Assembly: GCA_000231825.2 (NCBI GenBank)
Contig: JH720334.1
Span: forward strand, 485,804-549,803
Direction: 5' to 3'
From: Tetrahymena elliotti 4EA
Lineage: Eukaryota > Ciliophora > Oligohymenophorea > Hymenostomatida > Tetrahymenidae
Length of the DNA stretch: 64,000 bases
Shown piece after piece: positions 14,001-24,495 of this stretch. Below the pieces are notes generated by a model that searched no databases, was not told the DNA's origin, and saw nothing but the letters and a program-made list of their open reading frames with translations. The position numbers and the translations under genes are program-made. How positions within the stretch are numbered: the stretch's first letter is position 1; each line of letters begins with the position of its first letter.

Positions 14001-15217
14001 ACGCTTTAGTCTTTTTAAATAACATTTGAGTCATTTACTAGCTCTGCTAAATCCTTTTCCTCATCAACTTAATTTATTTTTTCAATTTGTTAAATATTTG
14101 AATTATTTTCTAATTATTCTTATTGGTTTTCTTCTTCAACTTAATTTATTTTTTTAATGCTTAAGTCATTTTCTAACACTTCTTATTATTTACTAGCTTC
14201 ATGATTCTATGACACTTCGTTATTGCTTTCTGTTTCATTTGCTAATTATTCTTAATGAATATTTGCATTTTCAATTAATTACTCTTTTAGATTGTCTTGT
14301 TTGTTATTATCCTCTTCTAAATTAGAGTTTTTAAGTTAATTTTCTGTGTTTTCTTCAGATGCATGCAGTAATTTCATTAAATCTTAATTATCTTCTTGTC
14401 CATTCTACTATGGAGCTTATATTTCAGAATGAGTTTATTCGCCTTAATTATTTTCACCATCTTGTTCATGATTAACTACTTCACCTACCTTCTCTCTTTA
14501 TTAACTAGATTAATTTTCTAAATCATTGTTTTTGCTAATTACTATGACTTCATCTTGCTCTTGCTATACTTTATCTTGATCCTAAGCATCATTTTGCTCA
14601 TTAGCTTACTTCTAAAATAAGCTCTTATTTTCTTGTTATGCCTTCTATAGATTTGAGTTTGCAAGGTCTTCTTCTCCTTAAGAGTACAATCTTTCACTAT
14701 TTTAAGTATCTTTTCTTGATGAACTTTAGTTGATGTCAAAATCACCTTCACCATGTAAATCATCAAAAAGACTGTTCTTTTATTCATACTATAAGTTTAC
14801 TTCTCTAATCTCTTCTCTTTATGAACTATCATTTTGTCTTTCCTCTTCATCTTGTTGTTCTTCATCGAAATATTTATACTCATCATTATTGTCATTGTTA
14901 AGATACTTTTTGAAATCACTACTTTCGAAGTTGTTATCTTTTTCTACAGACTTTTCTTAGGCTTGATTCACTTCATCTAATTCTTATTGATCATTATATT
15001 CTTCTTTATTAGGACTAATTTGCTCATGAGCAGGAGCTTAAGGAGAATCTTCTAAATCGTAGTTTTTCTATGCACTTTTAGAGTCTTGATTTGACTCCAA
15101 ATCAAAATCTACATCGTCTCCTTGGATCTCATCAAAAAGTGGATTCTTATTATTAGTGCCCTCCTTTCTTGATGAACCTTCTTAGCTGCTATCTTAGTAT
15201 AGGTCGCTATCGTTCAT
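5022..15217 (-). CDS. Giant coiled-coil protein with C-terminal MORN repeats, about 3,153 aa, eleven exons
   Basis: Exons (minus strand): 13067-15217, 12234-13001, 11854-12156, 11452-11763, 10273-11352, 10143-10217, 6823-10062, 6558-6766, 5917-6502, 5469-5855, 5022-5372; TGA at 5022-5024. The ten introns are 55-99 nt, all GT-AG and in phase. Residues 1 to about 715 are acidic and repetitive, with recurring Leu-Phe-Asp-(Asp/Glu) and Leu-Glu-Asp-Ser-Pro motifs. Residues of about 720-2640 form a long Glu/Gln/Lys/Leu coiled coil, and exon 7 alone carries a periodic superrepeat of roughly 106 residues. Residues of about 2640-3000 are Gln/Pro/Asn/Ser-rich with poly-Gln runs. From about 3004 to the end are five to six MORN repeats of the Tyr-x-Gly-x-(Trp/Phe)...His-Gly-x-Gly type. 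MORN repeats are known in membrane- and cortex-associated proteins, so a cortical or basal-body scaffold is plausible, but that is inference. The start is the first ATG, placed before the first acidic motif. Confidence 0.92.
7440..10062 (-). repeat. Periodic coiled-coil superrepeat of about 300-330 nt
   Basis: Within exon 7 of the giant gene a motif resembling Met-Gln-Lys-Ile-Ile-Glu-Gln-Gln-Gln-Glu recurs. Counterparts lie near 7444, 7771, 8089, 8415, 8712, 9043, 9373, 9661 and 10030, a spacing of mostly 290-330 nt (about 100-110 residues). Each is followed on the protein by an Asn/Asp-rich break and a Leu-Arg-x-Glu-Leu-Glu-type segment. This looks like old internal duplication, with enough divergence that the copies are not near-identical. 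Confidence 0.7.
11353..12233 (-). repeat. Tandem duplication of an exon-intron unit inside the giant gene
   Basis: The segments 11353-11763 and 11764-12156, plus the intron at 12157-12233, look like successive copies of one module of about 390-410 nt. Each exon encodes the same order of motifs on the minus strand: a Lys-Glu-rich start, Glu-Lys-Tyr-Leu, Leu-Asp-Gln-Leu-Leu, and then Ile-Ala-Ser-Gln-Gln-Ala-Glu-Lys-Glu. The introns fall at matching positions and end the same way. This suggests duplication of an exon together with its intron. Confidence 0.75.
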
Positions 15218-16096
15218 AACTTTAAACTATAATTACTATAAATATTTATTTCCTTTCTTCTTTATGTTGGGTTAAAATGATAAAATATGTGATCCCTATT
15301 TAGTGGAAAACAATAAATAAAATGCTTATAGATTTTTTGATTTTTTTAATTTTTTGAATGAATTAGTGATTAATAAATTTGTGACTTGTTTTTATTTGTT
15401 TTTATCGCTATATCTTGTTCTCTTTTTTTCTCTATAATTGGCTTTCTCTAACAAAATTTCAAATTTCAAGAATCCTTAATTATTATAAAAAATCATAAAT
15501 TATCACATTGAATTTGTAAAAGTATAATACAAAATCCACATAAAAGATAACTTGAAATAATTGAATGTATTTATGATAGTTTGATACTATTAATTATGAT
15601 TATTCTTTTTCCCCTTTCTCTGTTTTATTTACCTTTAATTAATTTTTTTGAATTTTTAATAGAAAAAAAATAATATTCACTCAAAAACCTATCAAAGAAT
15701 TCAAAATTTAATAAATTTTATTAATCCTCTTCTGCTTTTTAAATGAATGGTAAATTTCAAATTTAACAGTTAAAACAAATTAATCAATAAATTCCCGCTT
15801 TTTTCATTTATATATTTTATTCTTTTTAATCTAAAATTAGCTTTTCTGTAATTATAAGGTCGTAAATTCAACAAATTTTTTCTTTTCTAAATGGAATATT
15901 TACCTTATACAATTAAATATAATTTATTATTAAATTTTCTTCTTTTTTAAATAATAATAAATTATTTTTCTTTTACTAGATAATAAAACAATATCTTAAA
16001 TTAATTCAGAATATTTTTTCCAGCGATCAGCGATGGGTGATGAACATGTATTTTCATTTTTTCATGAATTATTTTAATGTACACATGATCAAATAA

Positions 16097-16134
16097 ATTT
16101 TTGTTCATGAAAAATTATGTTCATGAACAAAAAT
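16097..16134. repeat. Perfect 15-bp inverted repeat
   Basis: The arm ATTTTTGTTCATGAA at 16097-16111 is matched by its exact reverse complement at 16120-16134, separated by 8 nt. It lies about 150 bp from the N gap. It could be a hairpin or a factor-binding palindrome, or a structure that disturbed assembly. Confidence 0.85.
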
Positions 16135-16286
16135 AAATGGTAATAGAATCGAATTTATAATGAAAATAATATATATTATAATATTTAAAAAATGTGCATA
16201 ATATATTTTAAAATATTAATAGTTTAAATAATATTATTTAATTTTATAAATATATCTAAAATTATTTATTACTTGATTAATATATT

Positions 16287-16386
16287 NNNNNNNNNNNNNN
16301 NNNNNNNNNNNNNNNNNNNNNNNNNNNNNNNNNNNNNNNNNNNNNNNNNNNNNNNNNNNNNNNNNNNNNNNNNNNNNNNNNNNNNN
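16287..16386. other. Assembly gap of 100 N
   Basis: Exactly 100 N bases, the conventional size for a gap of unknown length. The distance between the flanking parts is therefore not known. Confidence 0.99.
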
Positions 16387-17212
16387 ATGTAATATTATTT
16401 TATATAATTTAAACTTAAACAAATTCAGTTAAATAATTTTTAAAATTTATTCTTAAATAAACCCTAATTTATATTTTGGGTTGATATAATATAGCTTTTA
16501 TTATCTTCATAAATTCTTATTTTTTGATTCATCAAAATAGATTCTAAAACGATTAACTAAATAATTTTAATATAGCTTTTATTTTTAACATTTTTATTTT
16601 TTAATTGGATTTAAAGATTTTTAAATTAGTTTTTATTAGATTTATTGAATCATGCTTTGAAAAAGAGTTTCTATTTTAGAGTTTTAATTTAAAATTTTAG
16701 GAATCATTCCTTTTTGATATTAATTAGTAGATTATCTTTTTAAATTTAATCATAAATTTGAATTTAAAATGTTTTAAAGTTTTAGGTAAATAAAATTTAA
16801 TACCAAGATAGAAGGAAATAAATTCAAATTTATGAATGGCAGGCTTAACATTGTAATAAAATGGCAATAAGATTTCTTATATACTAATAATTATACAAGA
16901 AGTGTAGGAAGAGAAGAATAACAAAGTTGGATATTTTTTTTTGGAAAAGTAATCAGAAAGATTTATGATAACTGTGTAAAATTTAAGAAGTACTAAGAAA
17001 AGTTTTAAAAAGACTGATAGAATTTCTAAAAGATTGATAAAATCTTACACATTCTAGATTAATAAAAATATCTTTTAATATAGGTAGTTTTTCACTTTTA
17101 AAATTAGATGATTGATTAATAAATCTTTATTATTCATTAATTTCTTAAAAGAAATTTTTTTCATTTCCTTAATAAAAAAATCAAAATTTTTCAAATATCA
17201 CAATTAGGTAAA

Positions 17213-18932
17213 ATGAAAGCTTTAAATTTATTAGTTCCAAGAATGTTGATGATGTAGTCTTCAGCAACTCTTTTCATGAAACCTTCCTTTAATATCTCCT
17301 TTTTGAAGAAAGGTTTGGAAAAGATGAGGGATGAATAGGAATAAAAACTTAAGGATCTTTAATAGTAGCACTAGGCACAATAATTACAAATAAAAGAAAA
17401 CGAAATCCTTTAGCAATAATCTAATGCTTAATAGACTCAAAATGTTGATCCTTATTAAAATGCCTCAAGTGATAAAATTTCAGATGAATTAGCAGAGCAA
17501 ATGAAAGAATAATAACTCTTAGATGAAATTGAATTTGAAGAACTTAGCAAGTAACATAGAGAATTATAATCAAATGTTAACAAAGAGTGTGATATTCCTT
17601 TCAGATTATATGGTATGCTTAAAATGCCAAAAACCAAAGCTGCATACATGCCTGAAAGAGTTTTTGCTGAACAAAGAATTCCCAAATACATGGTTATAGA
17701 TCATTTAAAGAAAATCTATTTCGGTACACTCCATTCTATGGTAGAGTTGGACGAAGAATTCTTGAATGAATATTTAGAAGCAGGTTTTGCCAAGAAGTTG
17801 ATTGAAACAATCAAGGAGTTTAAAAATAAGGGATACAAGTTAGAGCTTTACTAAGATAATAATGGTATTCGTGGTGAACCCATCACCTAAGGTAATTATC
17901 TAATTTAATAGTTAAAATATGAAATTAAGTTTAACAGCTTGTTTGTTATGAAATTTATTAAATTGTTTTTTAGAATTTTCTGAGAGATAGTGTGTTACTC
18001 ATTAAATTTAACATTTATTAAATTAAATTAGAAACTTACTTAGGAGATATGGTTATGGTGAGAGGATTAAGCGTTGATAGAAGCAAGAACTTAAGTTAAA
18101 ATGATTATCATATGTGGAAGGATATTGATGATATGGGTTTAGTTGTATACACTCCCAGATATTTAAGTAATCCTGATGAATTCATCAATCCTGAAAAAAA
18201 TAAAACTATATACGATGATTACAAAAAAGTTATCATGAGAGTTTTGCTTTACTTAAAAAATCCCTATAGAATTAGAATTATTCGTCCTGATGGAACTCCT
18301 ATAGAAGTAAGCCTATTCATTTTTATTTGAATTCAAAAATTAGCATAAAGTATAGTTCAATAGATATTAAATTTGATAAGATTAATATGGTTTATTTTTT
18401 TATTTATCAACTTTCTCTCAAAATTGAAGATCTCTTATCAATGCCAACTGATGTCTTTGAAAAATATTTTTTGTAAAATATTCGATTTTTAAGCTTTTTT
18501 AAAAATCAATTAAATCATTAATAAGCTTATGATTAATTTATGAAGCTTACCTAATTAATAAGATCTTATGCACGTTTTAGACTGAAAATTGTAGAATATG
18601 AATAGCATGAAAATGATAAAAACTAACTCAAATATTAAAATTGTTTAAATAATAAATAGGTTGATGACAATTTGTATACTTGGGAACATATTGCTTTATT
18701 TGAAACTTAAATGAGACTACCTCCTCAATTTAAGAGTGATTATAAATTAGAAAATTATATGGAATGGCTTGGTAAATTTAATTTTGGTGTTTGGAGAATG
18801 GCTGATTTGGATAACTGGAATCTTGGTAATCCCTTAATTATTAGAGATAGTGATAGAGATAAATTCAAAGATGAAGTCTTTAAAGACAGTAAGTATGATC
18901 CTGAATACAATATTGATATTAAAAATGTTTGA
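17213..18932 (+). CDS. Probable mitochondrial protein, 408 aa, three exons (weakly Tim44/mL45-like)
   Basis: Exons 17213-17891, 18032-18306 and 18660-18932; introns of 140 and 353 nt with GT-AG ends and phases 1 and 0; TGA at 18930-18932. The first 30 residues are Met-, Leu- and Ser-rich with Lys/Arg and no acidic residue, which suits a mitochondrial presequence. Residues of about 35-100 are Gln/Glu-rich and helical. The rest is a compact globular part with many Trp, Tyr and Pro. A segment with Asp-His-Leu-Lys-Lys-Ile-Tyr-Phe followed by Leu-Asn-Glu-Tyr-Leu-Glu resembles the general pattern of Tim44/mL45-like domains, but this is weak and I cannot confirm it by eye. Alternatives are a mitoribosomal or ATP-synthase accessory protein. 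No recognised catalytic motif. Confidence 0.8.
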
Positions 18933-20180
18933 TTAAAGGTCCTTTTAATTAATATGTTTGTATTATGCATGCATTTTTATTCAATAAGGGCATAATTTCA
19001 CAATAAATAACAAAAGATTGATGGATATTTAGTTATTTATTTTCAATAAAATTTAATTTGTTTATTTATTTCCGTTTTAATCTCAGCTGTGTTTAGAAAG
19101 TTCTATAATCTTCTATCTATTCAAAAAATAAATTATCATAACAACTAATGTTTTTTTGCTATTTTATTAGAATAAGTGTGTAGGATTAACTTTTTAAACT
19201 ATCTTTTTTATTCTTGAAAACATCAAAAATTATTATTTCTACCTTGATTTCTTTTTACATTTTAAATTTTTCAAAAAATTAAAAAAATTTTCATGCATTT
19301 TGTCTGAAATGTGTTAGAATTATTCCTTAAAATATTTGGCTAGTTTTACATTCCAAATTTTGAGGTAGAACTTAAAATTGAGTTTTGTCTTGATCAAAAA
19401 GTATAAAAATTAAAATGGATGAAAAGATTTTAGCAAGGTCAAAGCTTTGTTTGGTTGACTTTAAAAATTGATACATAATTATCAAGATTTTTAGAATGTT
19501 CAAGACCTATCTTATAAAATCAAATGATTTGTTTAATACAAAATAACTAATTGACTACCAATCTTTTTAATTGAAGTTTCTAGAAAATTTTTAATAAGAA
19601 TATCCTTTTTTCTCTTAATACTAATAATTATAATAAACACACTCTTTAAAATCTTCATTTTTGTCTGTAAACAAATCAACTCAAAATGTAAAGTATATAC
19701 TATATAACTTCTTATCCATGTTATCTTTTTTTCATAATTCGAATACCTTGTTAAAAAAACAAGTTTTTCAATAAGAACTGTTTAGATTTTTGCTACTGAA
19801 CTAGAGATTATTTATAAATTTAAAAATGATCTTTACAGACTTTTTTTTGTTAACTTGCGCTAATCTAAAGTGATTTTATAAAAACAATAGAATTTGAATT
19901 AGATTTAACACAGAAGGATTAATTGTTTAACTCTTGTGGATGTTATTTTGATTGGGAGATAGTGTTAAAATATTTTTTAGATTGAAAACAAAGAATGATT
20001 TTGGATTGTAAATAGAAATATCCTACTTAGAATTTGATTATAGCTTAGCTTTTTTATATTAGATAAGGATATATCAGATTAATTTGCATAACACATTTAA
20101 TTCTAACTTTGCTTCTTTTTATTACGATAGATTTTTCTCTTTCTTAAAAAAGGAAAATTCTTGTTTATTGCTTTTGAAAT
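18933..20180. other. AT-rich intergenic region
   Basis: Very AT-rich sequence with short frames only. No conserved motif, tRNA-like structure or coding composition was seen on either strand. Confidence 0.55.
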
Positions 20181-21561
20181 ATGTCGTGTAAAGTAGATAA
20201 AGATTAAAATTTGATTTATTTGACATTTACTTGCAAGGATAAAAAATAAAAAAGATTTATGTCTAATAAAATATACATACTTTTATAGTTATTTTTGAGT
20301 TTTAGAAATTTCTTAAAAATCACTTTCGAAGCAAAAATACTTACATAGGTGAAAAAGCAAATAAAGCAAACTTTTCAAAATGAAAAACTGAATTCAAAAG
20401 CTAAGAAATCTAAATTTTACCAATTCAATCACTAAGATGATATCCAAAACTAGTTTAAGAAAATTAATGAACTCAGTCTGAACTTTTATTTGGTTTTCAG
20501 ATCTATAAATAGACAGTCAATTTAAAGCATAAAGACGAATATTTTCTTTATAAACTAAGGGTGAAAAATTCTATACTTACAAAGCGAATGAATGAGTAAA
20601 GAAGAGGGTAAATTAATATATTTAGCCTAATTGATAAGATAAAATGCTCTACAAACAAAAATAAGGATTTTCAAGTTAATCATGCTGCTTTTAATGTTTA
20701 GATTAGAAATTTAATGGTGAAACGTTACAATTAGTAAATTGGCTCATATGAGAAAAAAGGATTTGTGGATATTAAAGTTAGAAAGAAGAGTGAGTAATAA
20801 ATTTAACAAAAGTTGGATTAATGAAAAGGAGAAATTTTTATAAGAAAAAATTATTGGTGGTATTTTGTGTGATAATTGGAAATAAAAGAGAGAATATTTG
20901 AGGAAAATTCATCTAAAAAGATAATAATGACGAAAGAAATAATGTAATAGATTGATGAAAAAGGGAATTTAAATTAAGAAAGAGGTTTTTTTAAATTTGA
21001 AAAAAGTATTGCTTGAAAAAAGAGCCAATTTATTTGATAAATTAGAAGAGGTTATTATTAAAAATTAGTAAGAAGTTATTTTCTTGCTTTTTTCTTAGTT
21101 TTCTATTAATAGATTTATTTTTTATATTCTTTTCAGAGTAAATCGTCAGAGATAACAAGTCGTCAAATAAACTAAGAAATATAAGAAAGGAAAGCAGTCA
21201 GATAGATGAAATAGAAAAAACAAAACAAAATAAGAGTTATCCAAATAGTTAGAAATTTCTATTTAATTCTTGCTAAAATAGTATCAAAATAGCATAGGAC
21301 AGATACTTGCGCAATTTAATTTATCAGAAACTTATTGTTTTTTTTAGCTAGGAGGGTTTTGATAGAAGGGTTTAGAAATTTCTGCACAAACAAACAAATA
21401 AAGAAGCCTGCATAGACAGCTAAGAAATTCAAAGATAACAATTTTAGGAGATGTCAAAAATTAGCGATGTTAAATATCATCAGCTCAAACACCAAATGAT
21501 AAGTAAAACAGCAAACAATTTGAAGTTAGTTAATTAATACGTAAATTTCAAAATTATCTGA
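20181..21561 (+). other. Purine-rich, coding-like stretch without a clean gene model
   Basis: This stretch has more G and C than its surroundings and an excess of A+G on the plus strand. Several TGA-free frames occur: from ATG 20181, from 20471 to 20824, from 20721 to 20930, and from 21001 to 21561. Each has a fairly protein-like composition, but they overlap in different frames, and I could not join them with credible introns. Frame 20471-20824 keeps a similar composition beyond the TGAs at 20822 and 20870. It may be a decayed gene, a gene with introns I failed to place, or a long untranslated leader. No domain is recognisable. Confidence 0.3.
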
Positions 21562-22812
21562 TGACAGAATGTCATTCTTTCAATTATTTGTATTTTATTT
21601 TGGGGGCTGCTTTCAAATATTATCTAAGAAGTTTCGTAAAACATAAATTTGCATTTCCCACAAATTTTTTTTTTTATTGTTTGATCAAATTTTCAATGTT
21701 TTTAGATTAAAACACCTCTGTGATTGATTTAATATTTTGTGAATCAATCTGAATAACAAAAATATTGAAATCAAATAACATCTAATTTCGTAAATTATTT
21801 CTAAGATCTCTTGAATACATTTTTCAATGATTAATATTCTTGAAATAAATCAAATCTCTTTACAAAATTTGATATTTGTTTAGCTCCCTTATTTTGACAG
21901 CTAGCAAAAGATAATCTAAAATCATTTAATTAATTCATCCTCTTTCTAAATTCTTAGAACTGAGTGAGTGAGTGATTGTCTCTTCAATCAAAAAAGCAAA
22001 TCAAATATTTATAAATCAGAAAAAACAAAAAAAATTAATAAATAAAAAATTTAATAAAGGATTACAAATAAAGGCTTTCATCTTCAATCAAGAAGATTTA
22101 CTCACATCACTTTACAATTTTTCTCCTTCTGGATTAATCAACAAAATCACAATATCTTAAGAATAAAATTTCATCTTAATTAATTAAAACAAAAGGTTGA
22201 ATATCTTCTAAAATCATTTATCGTCTATAAAATAATCTTAGGCAACTATTAATTACTAAAATACAAATAATAGTCTTTTGTACTAGTTTCCATCTTCTCC
22301 TAAGTAGAAATTAAGAAATTAATTAATTAGAAATACATAGAGTCAAGCAATTTAGAAATAAATATACAAGCAAACCCAATAAATAAATAAATAAATAAAC
22401 AAACAAACAATTAATAGATTTATTGATTGATTGAATCACCAATAGTAATAATATATATTAGGATAGAAATCAATTAAACAAGAAAGAACTAGTAAGGTAT
22501 ATAAACAATAAAAAAAATATAATTTATTTCTAAAAAACATAAAAAGCAAACATATCCTTCAAAAATTTAAAATTCTAGACAAACTCAGATCTTGAAAAAA
22601 AACCCCCCATCTTTCCGTTTATTAGCAAGTTTTAGGTCTATTATATAGTAAAAGCCCTTAATCACTGACTCAAAAAAAACATTAGAGAGACATTTAAAAA
22701 AAGGAAATATTTCTTTTCTTAAAGCAAACATTAAAATATTTAAAAAAAGAGGACTCAAAAAACAACTAAAGTTAATTAATAGTTTTTAGCTACTATCTCT
22801 ACCCAACTTAAA
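21562..22812. other. Intergenic region upstream of the ERI1-like gene
   Basis: AT-rich, with several A-rich and tetranucleotide tracts. Probably holds the promoter and 5' untranslated region of the 22813 gene. No coding frame could be supported. Confidence 0.55.
22378..22412. repeat. Tetranucleotide tract (AATA)n followed by (AAAC)n
   Basis: Simple repeat in which AATA units pass directly into AAAC units, a common low-complexity tract in AT-rich ciliate intergenic DNA. Confidence 0.85.
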
Positions 22813-24495
22813 ATGCATCAACACATTCTTCCCATGTTCTTGATGCCAGACATGCCTATGTTCTGCGTCAAAAATTGTGGCTGTCGTCACCCTGATCGTG
22901 CTCACTGCTATTCCTGCCATAAAACAAGCGAAAAATATAAGATTAAACACAAGGATGACATGTGTTGTGAAAGCGAAGTTTCTCTTGAATACCTCTTCGT
23001 CATAGATTTTGAATGCACTTGTGATGAAGAAAAGCGTCTTAAAATTTAGGAAATTATTGAATTTCCCATAGTTGTTATCGACCTTCGCAAAAAGGAAATC
23101 ATTGATCGTTTCCATACCTTTGTCCGTCCCACCCTATATCCTATACTTACTCCTTTCTGCACAAAACTGACAGGAATCACCCAAGATTAAGTTGACTCTG
23201 CTCCTACTCTCCCTGAAGTATTAAAGGAAGTAGACCGCTTTTTAGAAAAGTACATCAAGGATGGCTTGTAAAGAGTTTCAGTCTTAAATGACTGTGATTC
23301 TGATATTAGAAATTTCCTTCGTAAAGAGACCACATTCAAAGGAATACCTGTCAAACCTGTGTTCAAAGAATTCATCGATCTCCGTCGTATATTCCCTGTT
23401 AAAATATCTGAAAAGCCTACTAACATTGACCATATGCTTTCTTGTGTTGGATTGACTTTTGAAGGTGTTAAGCATAGTGGCTTAGACGATGCTACAAACA
23501 TTGCAAGAGTTGCTTTAGAAATAGCTAAGAGAGATTATGTATACACTGAACGTCTTAAAGAGCATATGTATCCTTACGATAATCCCCACTACTATGAACA
23601 TTTAGTTATCATAGCTACCCAGCCCAAAATGAAAAATAATGTAGAAATTGCAATGATAGCTCATGATTTACGTAAGGGAAAGACCCTTTGGAATAATCTA
23701 GGAAGCAAAAGTGTGAAGAAATAAGAAATGAAAAAGGAACTGTTTGAGTTCTTAGATAAGGTTGGAATTGATATCAACAACTCAATTTTATGTGTTCAAG
23801 GAAAGCTTGAAAATGAAGTTCGTGCCTTTTTCCAAACCCCTGAGAATCAGCCAATGAAGAATGAAGGAAATACTAATTTGTTTATGAGTGGAAACTTAAC
23901 AGATAGTACTTCTTCTACTTGTTCTTCTTCCTCTTCATCACCTTCTTAGCAAAGCTCAAGCACAACAAACTGTCTTACTAACTGCAATATCTCTTCCTTA
24001 AACAACTCTACCTCTTCCAACTCCAACTAATAATAAACACAAGGATCTTATTAATCATCTTCCTTTAACAACTTCTTCACTACCTACTTCTCCTTAAATA
24101 AAATCAGCAAAATTGCAGGTATCCCACTTGCAGGAAATTAATATCTTTAACATCCCACCTACTCACAAAGATATTAACGCAATAGGAATATTTACTAGCC
24201 CTACCCATTCTAGATGAATGGCTAATACTATCCTATTGACCAATAGTTCATGAATGGATGCAATAATCCATTTTAAACTCAATACAGTAAAAACTAATAA
24301 AATTTTGCAGATTACAATTAACCAAGTAATGAAAACTTGACCAAATGGTGGAATGGTATTAAAGACGCTACCTCTCCTGTCACAAGACTCACCAGCATGT
24401 GCAACACAGTAGAAACAGCTCTTTAGAACGGATTTATCTTTACCAAGGACTTTGCATCTACAATTCAATTCAAGAGAGCCTTATCTAAAATGTGA
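22813..24495 (+). CDS. ERI1-like DEDDh 3'-5' exoribonuclease, 560 aa, intronless
   Basis: Single exon from ATG 22813 to TGA 24493-24495. The DEDDh exonuclease motifs are all visible: Exo I with Asp65-Phe-Glu67, Exo II with Asp160 in Asn-Asp-Cys-Asp, and Exo III with His221-Ser-Gly-Leu-Asp-Asp225. This is the ERI1/3'hExo arrangement, whose members trim RNA 3' ends (histone mRNA, 5.8S rRNA, siRNA) using two metal ions. Before it (residues of about 14-50) lies a Cys/His-rich segment, Cys-x3-Cys-x-Cys then Cys-x2-Cys-His, which could bind zinc. After the nuclease the protein has Ser-, Asn- and Gln-rich low-complexity parts and a conserved-looking tail with Trp-Trp. The codon choice is somewhat richer in C than in neighbouring genes, which may mean high expression. 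Exact substrate is unknown; small-RNA turnover is an attractive guess in a ciliate. Confidence 0.92.

Larger units (their letters stand above)
15218..17212. other. Intergenic region with an assembly gap
   Basis: AT-rich DNA between the divergently placed starts of the giant gene (minus) and the 17213 gene (plus). It contains the run of 100 N at 16287-16386 and an inverted repeat at 16097-16134. No frame with convincing coding composition was found. A translation that runs across the N block has no meaning. Confidence 0.7.

Noticed and set aside
16234..16422. An apparent ORF spanning the N block
   Set aside because: More than half of it is unknown bases; the frame across a gap of unknown length has no meaning.
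23187..23501. Minus-strand ORFs opposite the ERI1-like gene
   Set aside because: They are shadows of the plus-strand exonuclease reading frame, which carries all DEDDh motifs.
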